Notes under the pieces: model-generated
The model's database searches: none
What the model saw: only the letters and a program-made list of their open reading frames with translations
Told to the model about the DNA's origin: nothing
Shown: one piece after another, positions 1 through 9,117 of the stretch
Position numbering within the stretch: the stretch's first letter is position 1
Layout: each line of letters opens with the position of its first letter
Virus record (IMG/VR): IMGVR_UViG_3300032268_001483
Span: 53,130-117,129 of that record
DNA from: a virus
Direction: 5' to 3' (one strand)
Length of the DNA stretch: 64,000 bases
Made by a program: the position numbers and the translations under genes

Positions 1-22
1 TACTCATTCTATTAAAAAAATT

Positions 23-961
23 ATGAAATTCGATTTTAACGACATTAACCTAAAACCAAGAAAGAGTATAGTTGACTCCAGAAGCCAATGTGATACATCT
101 CTAAAACTTGGTAAATACACGTTTCAATTACCAATTGTTCCTGCAAATATGCAAGCCATAATTGATGAAGATATTGCTATTAAACTATCTGAAGGGGGAT
201 ATTTTTATATACTACATAGATTTGATATTGATGTAGTTGAATTCATCAAGACAATGAAATCATATAACTACCCAACATCTATATCAATTGGTGTAAATAG
301 TGATTCATACGAACTAATTAACCAATTAGTAGAATTGGATTTAATACCAGATTTTATTACCATAGATATAGCACACGGACATTCCATCAAGATGGAAAAA
401 ATGTTGCAGTTTCTAAAAGAAAAATTACCACAAACATTCTTAATTGCTGGAAATATTTCCACACCAGAAGGGGTAGAAGATTTACAAAATTGGGGAGCAG
501 ACGCACTGAAGATAGGAATTGGCCCGGGGAGCTCCTGTACAACTTATCCAGCAACCGGTTTTGGTTCAAGAAATTGTCAAGCTTGGACTATCTATGAATG
601 CGCAAAAATAGCTAAAGTTCCAATTATCGCCGATGGTGGAATAAAAGTACCTGGGGATATCACTAAATCACTTGTCTTAGGTGCAACTATGGTAATGGTA
701 GGTGGAATGTTAGCTGGTCAGTTAGATTCTCCAGGCAAAACTGTACAGATTGATGGTAAACCCCACAAAGAGTTTTGGGGAAGTGCTTCATCACATCAGT
801 CGGGTAAGAAAAATAGAATTGAAGGAAAGAAAAATTTAATACCACTAAAAGATAAGACAATTTCACAAGAGATGAATTATCTAAAGGAGTGTTTACAGTC
901 TTCTATATCTTATGCAGGTGGAAAAAACTTAACTGTTTTTGAAGAAGTAAGTTGGTTTTAA
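23..961 (+). CDS. guaC: GMP reductase (IMPDH/GMPR family)
   Basis: This enzyme probably reduces GMP to IMP with NADPH and returns guanine nucleotides to the purine pool. The 312-aa protein is a single TIM barrel without CBS domains, the size of GMP reductases and much shorter than IMP dehydrogenase (about 490 aa). The active-site loop GIGPGSSCTT places the catalytic Cys at residue 172. The phosphate-binding motifs DGGIK (204-208) and MVGGMLAG (226-233) are intact. It starts 22 bases into the window, so its promoter lies mostly outside. A small gene follows 4 bases after its stop, suggesting one transcript. Family assignment is secure; GMP reductase rather than a short IMPDH is inferred from length and the loop sequence. 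Confidence 0.9.
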   Translation: MKFDFNDINLKPRKSIVDSRSQCDTSLKLGKYTFQLPIVPANMQAIIDEDIAIKLSEGGYFYILHRFDIDVVEFIKTMKSYNYPTSISIGVNSDSYELINQLVELDLIPDFITIDIAHGHSIKMEKMLQFLKEKLPQTFLIAGNISTPEGVEDLQNWGADALKIGIGPGSSCTTYPATGFGSRNCQAWTIYECAKIAKVPIIADGGIKVPGDITKSLVLGATMVMVGGMLAGQLDSPGKTVQIDGKPHKEFWGSASSHQSGKKNRIEGKKNLIPLKDKTISQEMNYLKECLQSSISYAGGKNLTVFEEVSWF

Positions 962-965
962 AAAT

Positions 966-1358
966 ATGGAAAGTATGATATTACCAGAAAACACAGAAGA
1001 GAAATTTCTATTTATGAAGGAGAAAATTGAAGAAAGATTTTCCAAAGTAAATGCCTCATTTCCATTCACAAAGCCCGAGATTGATGAAGAAACATCAAAT
1101 ACATTAAAGTATATATCTAATTTCTGGCAAGTCTATTATTATACAGATAGACCTTTTATTCAAGATTCAATTAACGATCGAATTCTATCTTGCTCAACAC
1201 TCCCAATTGGTGGTTTTGAATTTCTTATAAACAAAAATAAAGATAAGTTATTTGTTTTTTATTCGTCTACAGGTAGTTATATACGTGGTGAATTTATCCA
1301 ATCACCCGAAGTAATAAATAGACATAGAGATGTGACTATTGATAAATTATTGGATTAA
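966..1358 (+). CDS. Hypothetical protein, downstream of guaC
   Basis: This is a 130-aa protein of unknown function. It begins 4 bases after guaC on the same strand, so the two are probably co-transcribed. It has no membrane segment or recognisable motif; the C-terminal half is predicted beta-rich from its alternating pattern (IGGFEFLIN, KLFVFYSSTG). It ends convergently against the minus-strand gene at 1355-1846, overlapping it by 4 bases. It might be a SUKH/Smi1-like small globular protein, but this is only an impression. Confidence 0.6.
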   Translation: MESMILPENTEEKFLFMKEKIEERFSKVNASFPFTKPEIDEETSNTLKYISNFWQVYYYTDRPFIQDSINDRILSCSTLPIGGFEFLINKNKDKLFVFYSSTGSYIRGEFIQSPEVINRHRDVTIDKLLD

Positions 1359-1846
1359 ATTTTTCTAGCTTCTAATGAATATGTAGTCTTGCACTCATAA
1401 ACTGAATTCCAAGCAAATCTTCTTATCTCGTAACCAAATCGCTCTATTTTTTGTAAAGTCAATTCTAAGTCTTCTTCGAATTGACTTTTATCTTTATTGT
1501 CAAATTCTTCAGTTAATTGTAAACCAATATGTATTGCATATGAAAACTGGACTGATACATGGCCTTTTCTATCTTCACTACCATAACTACCACTTATTAA
1601 ATCATAGACACTCAGATAATATTTGTCAGCTAGTTCAACCATCAAATCCTCAATCAAGTCCCTATTATCTTCGGAGAGATTTTCATTTATGAATTCTTCA
1701 AATCTAAGTATGACAGACTCTTTCTCTAAATGAGTCCATTCTTCACCCCAAACCCATTTCCATTTTTTTGGTGTCTTAGATTTGGTTTTATATTTTCTTC
1801 TGATTGCCCAAATCAATCTTAATTGTTTTTCACTTTTTGCTGGCAT
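1355..1846 (-). CDS. Phage protein: basic N-terminal module fused to a tagged paralogue
   Basis: This 163-aa protein has two parts. Residues 1-40 (MPAKSEKQLRLIWAIRRKYK and following) form a Lys/Arg/Trp-rich module of a kind common in small phage proteins. From about residue 48 a segment ILRFEEFINENLSED resembles the tag found at the N-terminus of many proteins here. The rest aligns with the neighbouring 126-aa protein at 3407-3787: both read NE(N/S)L(S/T)ED then later ERFGYEI / KRFGYYI. It therefore looks like a paralogue with an extra basic module placed before the tag. It directly follows 1847-2602 on the minus strand. Function is unknown; a virion-internal role is inferred. Confidence 0.65.
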   Translation of the reverse strand: MPAKSEKQLRLIWAIRRKYKTKSKTPKKWKWVWGEEWTHLEKESVILRFEEFINENLSEDNRDLIEDLMVELADKYYLSVYDLISGSYGSEDRKGHVSVQFSYAIHIGLQLTEEFDNKDKSQFEEDLELTLQKIERFGYEIRRFAWNSVYECKTTYSLEARKI

Positions 1847-2602
1847 TTACTTTAACAATTTTATTATTTGATTTATAATTGCCGATTTACTTCTTCTTGC
1901 ATCAGTTTTTGTAAATACTTCTATGATATTATCAGTTAAACTTCTATTGATTTTATCATGACTTTTCGTATAGTAATTTTTATATTTAGTCCAGCCCTCT
2001 GCCCAATGTGTACCACCTTTTACTTGGTCACCAAGTTTTTTTACTGTTTTCTTAGGTATATCAGTCCGTTTTAATTTACCACCACTACCACCAATCATAG
2101 CTTCTACTAACTCTATCAACCTCCTCTTTTTTGATTCAGAAAACTCACAATCTTCACTTTTCAAATCTTTTAATATTTGTTCCAAAGGTTTTATCCCATG
2201 ATAATCAATTCTTCTTTCATGTGACTTCTTCAATAGTTCTTGACTTTTCTCAAAGTCATTTGATGGTACAAGGACAAAAACATTTTTATAATCCTTAATT
2301 AATTTTTTTACATCACCTTGATAGATGTGTCCTCCACCGAAATCTAATATACTCGGTTTATTATATTTTTCAAAATCTTCTGATAGAACATGCTCCACAC
2401 ATTTGATTTCATTTTCGTTACCATACCCGAAATCTGGTTGTAGTCTATCTAAAGATATTACTTCTAAACCAAGTTTTTCACCTAATTCTTTTGAAATAGT
2501 TGATTTTCCAATAGTTGGCGCACCTAAAAGAATAATTCTATCTTTTTGGCAATATTTCTGATTTTTTGACTCAAATACTCTGTATGATTGTAAATATTTC
2601 AT
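1847..2602 (-). CDS. P-loop NTPase/kinase-like protein with capsid-targeting-like tag
   Basis: The 251-aa protein starts with the tag MKYLQSYRVFES and then a strand plus Walker A motif GAPTIGKST (residues 27-35), as in shikimate-kinase or adenylate-kinase-like small-molecule kinases. DFGGGH near residue 93 may be part of the nucleotide or substrate site. The C-terminal 80 residues (VKGGTHWAEGWTKYKNYYTK and following) are basic and not kinase-like. It is first in a run of minus-strand genes ending at 1355. The substrate cannot be guessed. The tag, if cleaved after VFE, would make it a packaged enzyme. Confidence 0.65.
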   Translation of the reverse strand: MKYLQSYRVFESKNQKYCQKDRIILLGAPTIGKSTISKELGEKLGLEVISLDRLQPDFGYGNENEIKCVEHVLSEDFEKYNKPSILDFGGGHIYQGDVKKLIKDYKNVFVLVPSNDFEKSQELLKKSHERRIDYHGIKPLEQILKDLKSEDCEFSESKKRRLIELVEAMIGGSGGKLKRTDIPKKTVKKLGDQVKGGTHWAEGWTKYKNYYTKSHDKINRSLTDNIIEVFTKTDARRSKSAIINQIIKLLK

Positions 2603-2648
2603 TTTTAATAATTTTTTTTTAAACTATATAATTCGAATGTTTCACTTC

Positions 2649-3410
2649 TTAGATTTCGAAATCATCATCATCATCCTGTGTCTGCTCGTTTATAAAATTG
2701 ATTAGTTTTATAAAATCACTCTTTAATTGACTATCAAATAAAATTTCATTAAATTTATCAACGGCTATATTTACAGCTGGTAATAATTTATCATAGTCAA
2801 ATTCATTTCCCTCAAATTTATACTTCTTACTATATCCACTCACAATTCTTTTATTAAAATCACCAACATTAAAGAACATCTCAGGAATAATACTAATCTC
2901 ATTTATTTCTTCATCCATCGAATTTTCACTAACAAACAATATTAATGAGAAGCGTATATAAATATTATCCGAATTTATTTCTCTAATGAATTTATATGAA
3001 CCATCTTCAAAAGACCCAATACTCTTATTTTGACGCACAGGAATCAAAGGACTACTAATTTGTCTATATTTAGGTATGTCCATCTTAAAATCTATATCAG
3101 AAAAATTAGAGAAATTTTCAACCTTTAAATGATTTATAATTAAATCAATTAGTTCTTCTAATGTAATAGAAGAACATCTCAAAATATTATTTATGTTATT
3201 AACAATTAAAGTATATCCACTTCTTTTATCACTCACATCATAATAATCTTCACTTCCAATCATGTTCAAAGCCAGTTCAATACTTTCTTGGTTTTCGGAT
3301 AAAAATAGTTTGAACAAGTTTTCTACCTCATACTTATCAAATTTTTCATCTCCATCAAAAGATTCAAACAGCAAAAAATCTTTAAAATTTTTAATCTTTT
3401 TCATTTTCAT
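2649..3410 (-). CDS. Tagged hypothetical protein (putative internal virion protein)
   Basis: This 253-aa protein begins MKMKKIKNFKDFLLFESFDG, which carries the tag with an LFE|S candidate cleavage site at residue 16. The remainder is acidic and has no recognised domain; it ends in a run of Asp residues (QTQDDDDDFEI). Its start overlaps the stop of the upstream gene 3407-3787 by 4 bases, so the two are translationally coupled. A packaged or prohead-core role is inferred only from the tag. Confidence 0.6.
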   Translation of the reverse strand: MKMKKIKNFKDFLLFESFDGDEKFDKYEVENLFKLFLSENQESIELALNMIGSEDYYDVSDKRSGYTLIVNNINNILRCSSITLEELIDLIINHLKVENFSNFSDIDFKMDIPKYRQISSPLIPVRQNKSIGSFEDGSYKFIREINSDNIYIRFSLILFVSENSMDEEINEISIIPEMFFNVGDFNKRIVSGYSKKYKFEGNEFDYDKLLPAVNIAVDKFNEILFDSQLKSDFIKLINFINEQTQDDDDDFEI

Positions 3411-3787
3411 ACATTATTTTTTTTGTTTATATAAATCGAATATAACATATTTTTTTCTTCACTAAAATCAAAAGGATTCACAATTTTTTTTAAATAACCC
3501 CAAGTATTTATCTCTATATAATACCCAAATCTTTTAATTCTCTCAATTACTAATGTTAATTCCTTTTCAAATAAAGTCATATCTATATTGGTATTTGTTA
3601 TTCTAATAACAGTAATAATCCCAGTATCATATAAGGATATATTTATATGACCATTTTTATCTAATTCTGAATCTAAACTGAAATTAAAATCATCAGAAAG
3701 AAAAACAAAGGTATCCTCTATTTGCAACCTATCATCTTCTGTCAAAGATTCATTTATTCTGTAATATTCCAAATATTTCATTTTCAT
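3407..3787 (-). CDS. Tagged hypothetical protein, paralogue of 1355-1846
   Basis: The protein has 126 aa and starts MKMKYLEYYRINESLTEDD, giving an INE|S candidate cleavage site at residue 13. The body aligns with residues 58-163 of the protein at 1355-1846, including a shared I(K/E)RFGY(Y/E)I block, so the two derive from a duplication. It overlaps 2649-3410 by 4 bases and follows the GIY-YIG endonuclease gene closely. Function unknown. Confidence 0.6.
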   Translation of the reverse strand: MKMKYLEYYRINESLTEDDRLQIEDTFVFLSDDFNFSLDSELDKNGHINISLYDTGIITVIRITNTNIDMTLFEKELTLVIERIKRFGYYIEINTWGYLKKIVNPFDFSEEKNMLYSIYINKKNNV

Positions 3788-3789
3788 TT

Positions 3790-4947
3790 TTATTTATATT
3801 TCCAAATAAATCCATTTGAATGTTTATATTTACCCACACAACACATTTGAATACAACTACCTCTACTTCCTGTTTTTTTAGCAGCCTCTACAATTGAATC
3901 AAATTCCATTATGAAGTTACCATCTAAATCATACTGACAAACAGATTTTAAAGTCTTATTTGAATATTTTTTAGGTGGATTATCACCATAATATCTCCAT
4001 ATATATTTACCTGCAGATTTGTATTTTCCTCTACAACACTCACCTATATTACCATGATTTATACCAGTAACTTCCGAAGCCCCAAACATTGAATCAAAAT
4101 CTCTAATCCAATTACCATCTAAATCATACTGACTAACCTTTTTAGAATTTTCATCTAACTTATCCAGATTTAAATCAAACCACTCATCCTTATATCTCCA
4201 AATAAATCCACCACAAGTTTTTTGTTTTCCAATACAACAACCAGAAACATAGAGATTCAAATCTTTTTGAATCCTTTCCGCACTCTCCCACTCACCTACT
4301 AAATTACCCACTAAATCATACTGTAAGACTACCTTTTGACCAGTAGCGAGCTGTTTCATCCACTCAGATTTATCTTTCTCTATTCCCCATTCCTTTAAAC
4401 TTCTGAATACTTTTGTCTCACTACAATTTAACTTCTCTGATATCTTTGGCATTGATAAGTTTTCCACAATGTAAAGTTCATATAATAAATCTTTATCAAT
4501 AAATGTTTTTGGTCTATTATTATAGCCAGGTGTTTCTAAATATTTTTCTTTTAACTTTTCAGAAATTTTTTTCTTATGTTCATCAGAAAGTTTTACACCT
4601 CTTTTAGATTCACTCATTCTTTTCTTGGTTTCTTCGGTGTGTGAATATCCATTACCACCTTGTCCACCCTCAGTGAGATTTGTGAGATTACATCCTTCAT
4701 TTCTCAATTTTTCTATCCAATATTTTTCCCAGTATTCCCAATTATCCTCTTCAACAGTATCCAATGTAGATATTATGGGTCGCTTTTCATTTTTTAATAG
4801 TGATTTGATCCATGATATTTTATGTGACTTTCTACCTGAATAACACTCTTTTATGTGGGAATATAATCTCTGTTTCAAATATTGTTTTGTCTTACCCACA
4901 TATCTTATTTCACCAGATTCATCTGATAGTGCATAAATAATTACCAT
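3790..4947 (-). CDS. GIY-YIG homing endonuclease with NUMOD repeats
   Basis: The 385-aa protein has the layout of a free-standing phage homing endonuclease. An N-terminal GIY-YIG nuclease domain (residues 1-95) carries IIYALSDESGEIRYVGKT, in which IYA replaces GIY and YVG replaces YIG. Next comes a NUMOD3 DNA-binding segment (HTEETKKRMSESKRG, SDEHKKKISEK, about 100-130) and a helix-turn-helix-like stretch (about 155-185). Three NUMOD1-like repeats follow, each beginning QYDL(V/D)GN and ending in a G-(F/Y)-IWRY(K) motif. A perfect TTTAATATATA sits 22 bases upstream on its strand. It probably spreads itself by cutting a cognate allele lacking the gene. Confidence 0.88.
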   Translation of the reverse strand: MVIIYALSDESGEIRYVGKTKQYLKQRLYSHIKECYSGRKSHKISWIKSLLKNEKRPIISTLDTVEEDNWEYWEKYWIEKLRNEGCNLTNLTEGGQGGNGYSHTEETKKRMSESKRGVKLSDEHKKKISEKLKEKYLETPGYNNRPKTFIDKDLLYELYIVENLSMPKISEKLNCSETKVFRSLKEWGIEKDKSEWMKQLATGQKVVLQYDLVGNLVGEWESAERIQKDLNLYVSGCCIGKQKTCGGFIWRYKDEWFDLNLDKLDENSKKVSQYDLDGNWIRDFDSMFGASEVTGINHGNIGECCRGKYKSAGKYIWRYYGDNPPKKYSNKTLKSVCQYDLDGNFIMEFDSIVEAAKKTGSRGSCIQMCCVGKYKHSNGFIWKYK

Positions 4948-4969
4948 AATATAATATAATATTTTTATT

Positions 4970-4980
4970 TATATATTAAA
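4970..4980 (-). promoter_or_regulatory. Phage promoter-like 11-mer TTTAATATATA
   Basis: This is a perfect copy of the window's recurrent 11-mer, read on the minus strand and placed 22 bases before the GIY-YIG endonuclease start at 4947. Twelve perfect copies occur, each just upstream of a gene in the matching orientation, so it is probably the -10 element of a phage gene class. Confidence 0.6.
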
Positions 4981-4989
4981 TATGGTAAC

Positions 4990-5748
4990 CTATCTTTTTA
5001 TCATTACAAAAAACGACGAAGTCGACATCGCTTTTATATCCTCTTCTACCTTCCCCATTTCTTCTTTCCCATCTGACACCAAATCAGCACTATTGTAGGT
5101 AATTCCACCGGGAAGTGTAAAATTAAATTGACCTAATAATCTACCTTGTTGCATCTTAGCCCACCCAGTACAATATCTCAGAAAATAATGATCAGCCATT
5201 AAAGTCTCCAAAGGAATATTGACATAAGCTTCTAATATTAAGTGGTGTTCTACATTTGTTAAAATATTCAATCTATGAGTTAATTGATTGAAGTGAAATT
5301 TAGTAGTATATAAATTCAATTGATTCAACATATCCGCCATTGAGTCAATCTGTGTTTTGTAAATACCCAACTCACCGATAGTTGTTATATAGGATGAAAG
5401 ATATGGTTGATTTGTAACTCCCAGATTTACAGACAAGTTAGGAACATTGATGCCCAGCTGTAAAAGATTTTGATTGCTTAATTTGTAAATCCAAGTTACC
5501 GATTGAATTTCACAAGGTAACTCTATATACTTATAGTTGACGTATTCAGCAGTCGAAAAAGCTGTTTTGTCAATGAAATAATACATTTTACCTACTGCAT
5601 ATTGGTAGTTTTGCCAAAACCATTTTGCGGCTCTTGTTTCTACGAATTGTCTGATTGAATGATCTGGTAGATTTTTTGGAAGAGCTCCCCCAACCGTAAC
5701 ATCGGTTTGAACTAAATCTATAAATTCTTCGATAGTAATTTGACTCAT
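4990..5748 (-). CDS. Putative neck protein (T4 gp14-like)
   Basis: The 252-aa protein resembles T4-type neck/tail-completion proteins in its C-terminal third: a helix FLRYCTGWAKMQQGRLLGQF, then LPGGITYNSADLVSDG and a helical acidic EEMGKVEEDIKAMS. T4-like gp14 homologues show the same order (aromatic/Arg helix, L-P-G-G-x-x-x-N, Glu-rich helix). It would join the portal/neck to the tail sheath terminator. It lies alone on the minus strand behind a perfect TTTAATATATA, divergent from the endonuclease at 5822. The assignment rests on pattern, so another head-tail connector is possible. Confidence 0.5.
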   Translation of the reverse strand: MSQITIEEFIDLVQTDVTVGGALPKNLPDHSIRQFVETRAAKWFWQNYQYAVGKMYYFIDKTAFSTAEYVNYKYIELPCEIQSVTWIYKLSNQNLLQLGINVPNLSVNLGVTNQPYLSSYITTIGELGIYKTQIDSMADMLNQLNLYTTKFHFNQLTHRLNILTNVEHHLILEAYVNIPLETLMADHYFLRYCTGWAKMQQGRLLGQFNFTLPGGITYNSADLVSDGKEEMGKVEEDIKAMSTSSFFVMIKR

Positions 5749-5768
5749 AAAATATTTTTAATTTATAG

Positions 5769-5779
5769 TATATATTAAA
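5769..5779 (-). promoter_or_regulatory. Phage promoter-like 11-mer TTTAATATATA
   Basis: Perfect motif copy on the minus strand, 20 bases upstream of the neck-like gene start at 5748. Confidence 0.6.
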
Positions 5780-5821
5780 AAATTAAAGTAACATAAACTC
5801 CAATTTTAGATATATAGTAGT

Positions 5822-7630
5822 ATGAATACGATACTTCAAGATATAACTAACAGAACTTCCAATATAGGGTCACTTGTACTCCTGGTAAAAAATAATTCTG
5901 AATACTTAGATTTTATTAATCATAATGTTCCAGAATCTATTTTAGATAGACAGCTATCTGAAAAAATTTATTATTTAGTTAATAATATAAACACACCTCA
6001 GTTATGTAGATGTGGAAAACATCTATCTTTTATTGGCTTTAAAAATGGTTATAGAAAGAGTTGTGGTGATAGGGAATGTTATGTGAGTTCAAGAAAAGAA
6101 ACTTGTATTGAAAAGTTTGGTGTAGATAATCCAAAAAAATCTAAAGAAATTTTGGAGAAAGAAAAAGAGAACATTCGTAAAAAATGGAATGGTGAACATT
6201 TCATGCTGAATAAAGACATAAAAGATAAGTTTAAGAAAACAATGATTGATAACTGGGGAGTTGAATGGGCTCAACAAAACAAATCTATTAAAGATAAATC
6301 CCTAGAAACTTGGAATAATAATCCAGAAAAGGTGAGTGTAATAGAATCGAGAAAAAATAAATTATTGAAAAAATCCGATGAGGAGAAAAGTATCATAGAA
6401 AATAAAAAAAGAGCAAAGATAATTGATAAATTCAGTACCTATGAAAACTTCATAAATTTCAGAAAAGAAAAGATTGAAGAGGCTTCTATAGAAAAGTATG
6501 GAACTCAACACCATCTTTCTTCTCCAGAAGTAATTAAATTGAGAATTGATAAATATAAAGAAAAAATCACCCAAAAGATTTTAGAGAAATTACCCAATAC
6601 TTTAACTTATTTAGATAGGTTTCATAATAAGAATCTTACTGACCACTACATTAAATTGCATTGTCAAAATTGTGATAGTGAATTTTCTATAACAAGACAA
6701 TTATTAGTAAATCGAATTAACTCCGGAATAGAAGTGTGTTTGAATTGTAATCCAATATTAGTTGGTAAGTCTAAAGGAGAAGAAGAAGTATTTGAATTTA
6801 TATCATCAATTTATAGTGGACAAATTTTACAGAGATATAGAATTGATGGAAAAGAAATTGACATTTACTTACCGGATTTGAAAATAGGATTTGAATATAA
6901 TGGACTATTTTGGCATTCTAACTTACACAAAAGCTCACAATTTCATTTAGAAAAAACAAAATTTTTTGAGGAAGTTGGAATTAAATTAATTCATATTTGG
7001 GAAGATGATTGGTTATATAAAAGGGAAATTATAAAATCAATAATATCAAATAAGATAGGTGCTACTAAAAATAAAATCTTTGCAAGAAAATGTCAGGTAA
7101 GAGAAGTTGATAATAGTCAAGTTCGTAGTTTCTTGGAAAGTAATCACATACAGAGCTTTGTGGGCTCACGAGTTAAACTTGGACTTTTTTATAAAGATGA
7201 ATTAGTTAGCATAATGACTTTCGGTAGTCTTAGAAAATCTTTAGGTTATAACAATGTCGAAGGCAATTGGGAATTGTTGAGATTTTGTAATAAATTAGAT
7301 TGTTCTGTAGTCGGTGGTGCCTCTAAATTATTCAATTATTTCTTGAAAGTATGGAAGCCAAGTCAAGTCATAAGTTTTTGTGATTATAGTAGATCAGATG
7401 GGAATATCTATAAAACTTTAGGATTCGAGTTACAACATCTTTCAACTCCTAACTATTACTACATCGTAGATAGTGTTAGAAGACATAGATTCAATTATAG
7501 AAAGGACAAATTAGTTACTAATGGATCTGATTCTAATCTAACAGAATCACAAATTATGCAAAATTTAGGTATAAATAAAATTTATGACTGTGGTATGCAG
7601 AAATGGATTTTTATCCGAATTGAAAGTTAG
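5822..7630 (+). CDS. Free-standing homing endonuclease, Vsr/EDxHD-like (copy 1)
   Basis: This 602-aa protein starts with a small Cys-containing region (CRCGKHLSF, about 60), continues with several loosely repeated segments of the type KFGVDNPKKSKEI and WGVEWAQQNKSIKDK, then a Zn-like pair CQNC/CLNC (about 280-305). The nuclease domain around 345-400 reads EIDIYLPDLKIGFEYNGLFW, then H-S and IWEDDW, a PD-(D/E)XK/Vsr-like core. The C-terminal 200 residues (FGSLRKSLG, WELLRFCNK, FNYRKDKLV) are shared with the protein at 12037-13851. ATG is preceded by TAGATATATAGTAGT, so the leader is very short. It is probably a mobile nuclease inserted next to the neck gene. Confidence 0.8.
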   Translation: MNTILQDITNRTSNIGSLVLLVKNNSEYLDFINHNVPESILDRQLSEKIYYLVNNINTPQLCRCGKHLSFIGFKNGYRKSCGDRECYVSSRKETCIEKFGVDNPKKSKEILEKEKENIRKKWNGEHFMLNKDIKDKFKKTMIDNWGVEWAQQNKSIKDKSLETWNNNPEKVSVIESRKNKLLKKSDEEKSIIENKKRAKIIDKFSTYENFINFRKEKIEEASIEKYGTQHHLSSPEVIKLRIDKYKEKITQKILEKLPNTLTYLDRFHNKNLTDHYIKLHCQNCDSEFSITRQLLVNRINSGIEVCLNCNPILVGKSKGEEEVFEFISSIYSGQILQRYRIDGKEIDIYLPDLKIGFEYNGLFWHSNLHKSSQFHLEKTKFFEEVGIKLIHIWEDDWLYKREIIKSIISNKIGATKNKIFARKCQVREVDNSQVRSFLESNHIQSFVGSRVKLGLFYKDELVSIMTFGSLRKSLGYNNVEGNWELLRFCNKLDCSVVGGASKLFNYFLKVWKPSQVISFCDYSRSDGNIYKTLGFELQHLSTPNYYYIVDSVRRHRFNYRKDKLVTNGSDSNLTESQIMQNLGINKIYDCGMQKWIFIRIES

Positions 7631-9117
7631 CCAAACTACAAATCTTACCTTTTACAAGTCCTTTTTCACAACAAGTTCTAACTAGTTGAATTGAGGCTAC
7701 AACTAAAAGTGTATATTTCAAAATAGTTAAAACTGGGCCGATTTGTGTTTCTAAAATTGCTACCAAACTTGCACCTATAATTGGAGCAACTACTTTAGCA
7801 AATCCGCTAAAAATAGACTTTAATTTTTGATTTTTATTTATCGATACTTCACCAGCCTGTTCAATCGATTCCTGTGCTTGTTGAGTAGGATCACCCTCAT
7901 CTTCTGCCTCTCCCGAAATAATTTCATCTACTTTAGGCAAAACTTTACCAAATGCTTTATATTTATATGCTTTATCTAATCCCCTTCTAGCAACTCCTGA
8001 TATTAGATATAGAGCGCCATTTGTTCCATACTTCAAAGCCTTCAAAACAAGATAGTCTATAGGTCTAATAATTAATTTAAAACATTCTAAAACCCAACCC
8101 ATTACACCCATTCTACCTTTAACTGCCTTTTCTTCACCACCCTTTTCACCAGATGATTTTGAAACTATATCACCTTTCTCTTTGTAGAATTCATTTTCTT
8201 CTTTATCTTTAAAATAGAATTTATCACCTTCTATCTTTGTTATTTCTTTTTCTATTTCTTCTCCAGTTTTAGATTTATATTTTACTTTATCACCAACATT
8301 ATATTCTTGAGCTTCTTGTACCTCATTTATTATCATATCAACATCACTCAGATTACCACCTTCAACTAAAAAACCTTTGAGTGAATAGTAAACTCTTTCG
8401 AAATTAAATTTACTATAAAGATTGAATGAGTCCTTAACTAAATCTTCAATTTTATCTAAATCATCAACTGCATCATATTCTGATGCCTCCTCTTCTAATT
8501 TCTTTTTTACTTCATCAGAGGTGTTACCTATCTCACCTTTTGAAAATCTACTTTTGATACCGTTCAAGTCTGATACAACTTCACCTGTTTCAGTTGAGAA
8601 AGTTTCATCTAAAATAATTTCAGATAAGGCTTCTACTGATGGATTTTTTTGATTTTCTATTATCCATCCACCTACACTTTTAACTAATGTGATCCCGGCA
8701 GTTTTTGTGATTTCCCAAAGAGCTATAAATACTTGACTTATTTTTTTAAAGATATTTGATATGGTATCTTTTATATTTTTTAAAAATTCAGTAAAACTAT
8801 TATAAGCTTTTCCAACAATATTAATACCGCCTTCCCAAGCATTTTTTGTTGCGTTCCATATTTTACCAAAAATATTTTCTTCTTCTAAAATTGAACTATC
8901 ACTATTTAAAAAACTTCCATAAATTTCTTTAATGATAATTTTATCTAATTTTTTAAAATTTATATTTTTTTTTGAATTGTGTCACGTCAATTCTTTCTGA
9001 TATAAGACAACTTTCAAAAATTGATTTATTCGATTCTCTACCTATATTATAAAAATAGTATAGATTATCAACCTTTCTACTTTGACTAAAACTTGAATAA
9101 TTTTTTATATATCTCAC
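7611..9117 (-). CDS. Tagged internal-protein gene with a +1 frameshift in an A9 run
   Basis: Two overlapping reading frames seem to form one gene. Frame 1 starts with GTG at 9117 inside a GTGA overlap with the paaA stop. It encodes [20 protein letters not shown] and continues to a stop just after nine consecutive A residues (8965-8973 on the plus strand). Frame 2 is open from 8981 to 7611 and contains no ATG, GTG or TTG before a TTG at 8567, although the upstream part ([17 protein letters not shown] and following) is clearly protein-like. Removing one A joins them into about 500 aa. The C-terminus has hydrophobic segments (about 40 residues before the end) and Lys/Glu-rich middle parts. The tag, candidate site IFE|S and operon position suggest a virion-internal, possibly membrane-active protein. 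The extra A may be a sequencing error, slippage or programmed +1 shifting. Confidence 0.6.

Noticed and set aside
8422-8652. Plus-strand Ser-rich 76-aa frame
   Set aside because: It is the reverse of the coding part of the frameshifted tagged gene.
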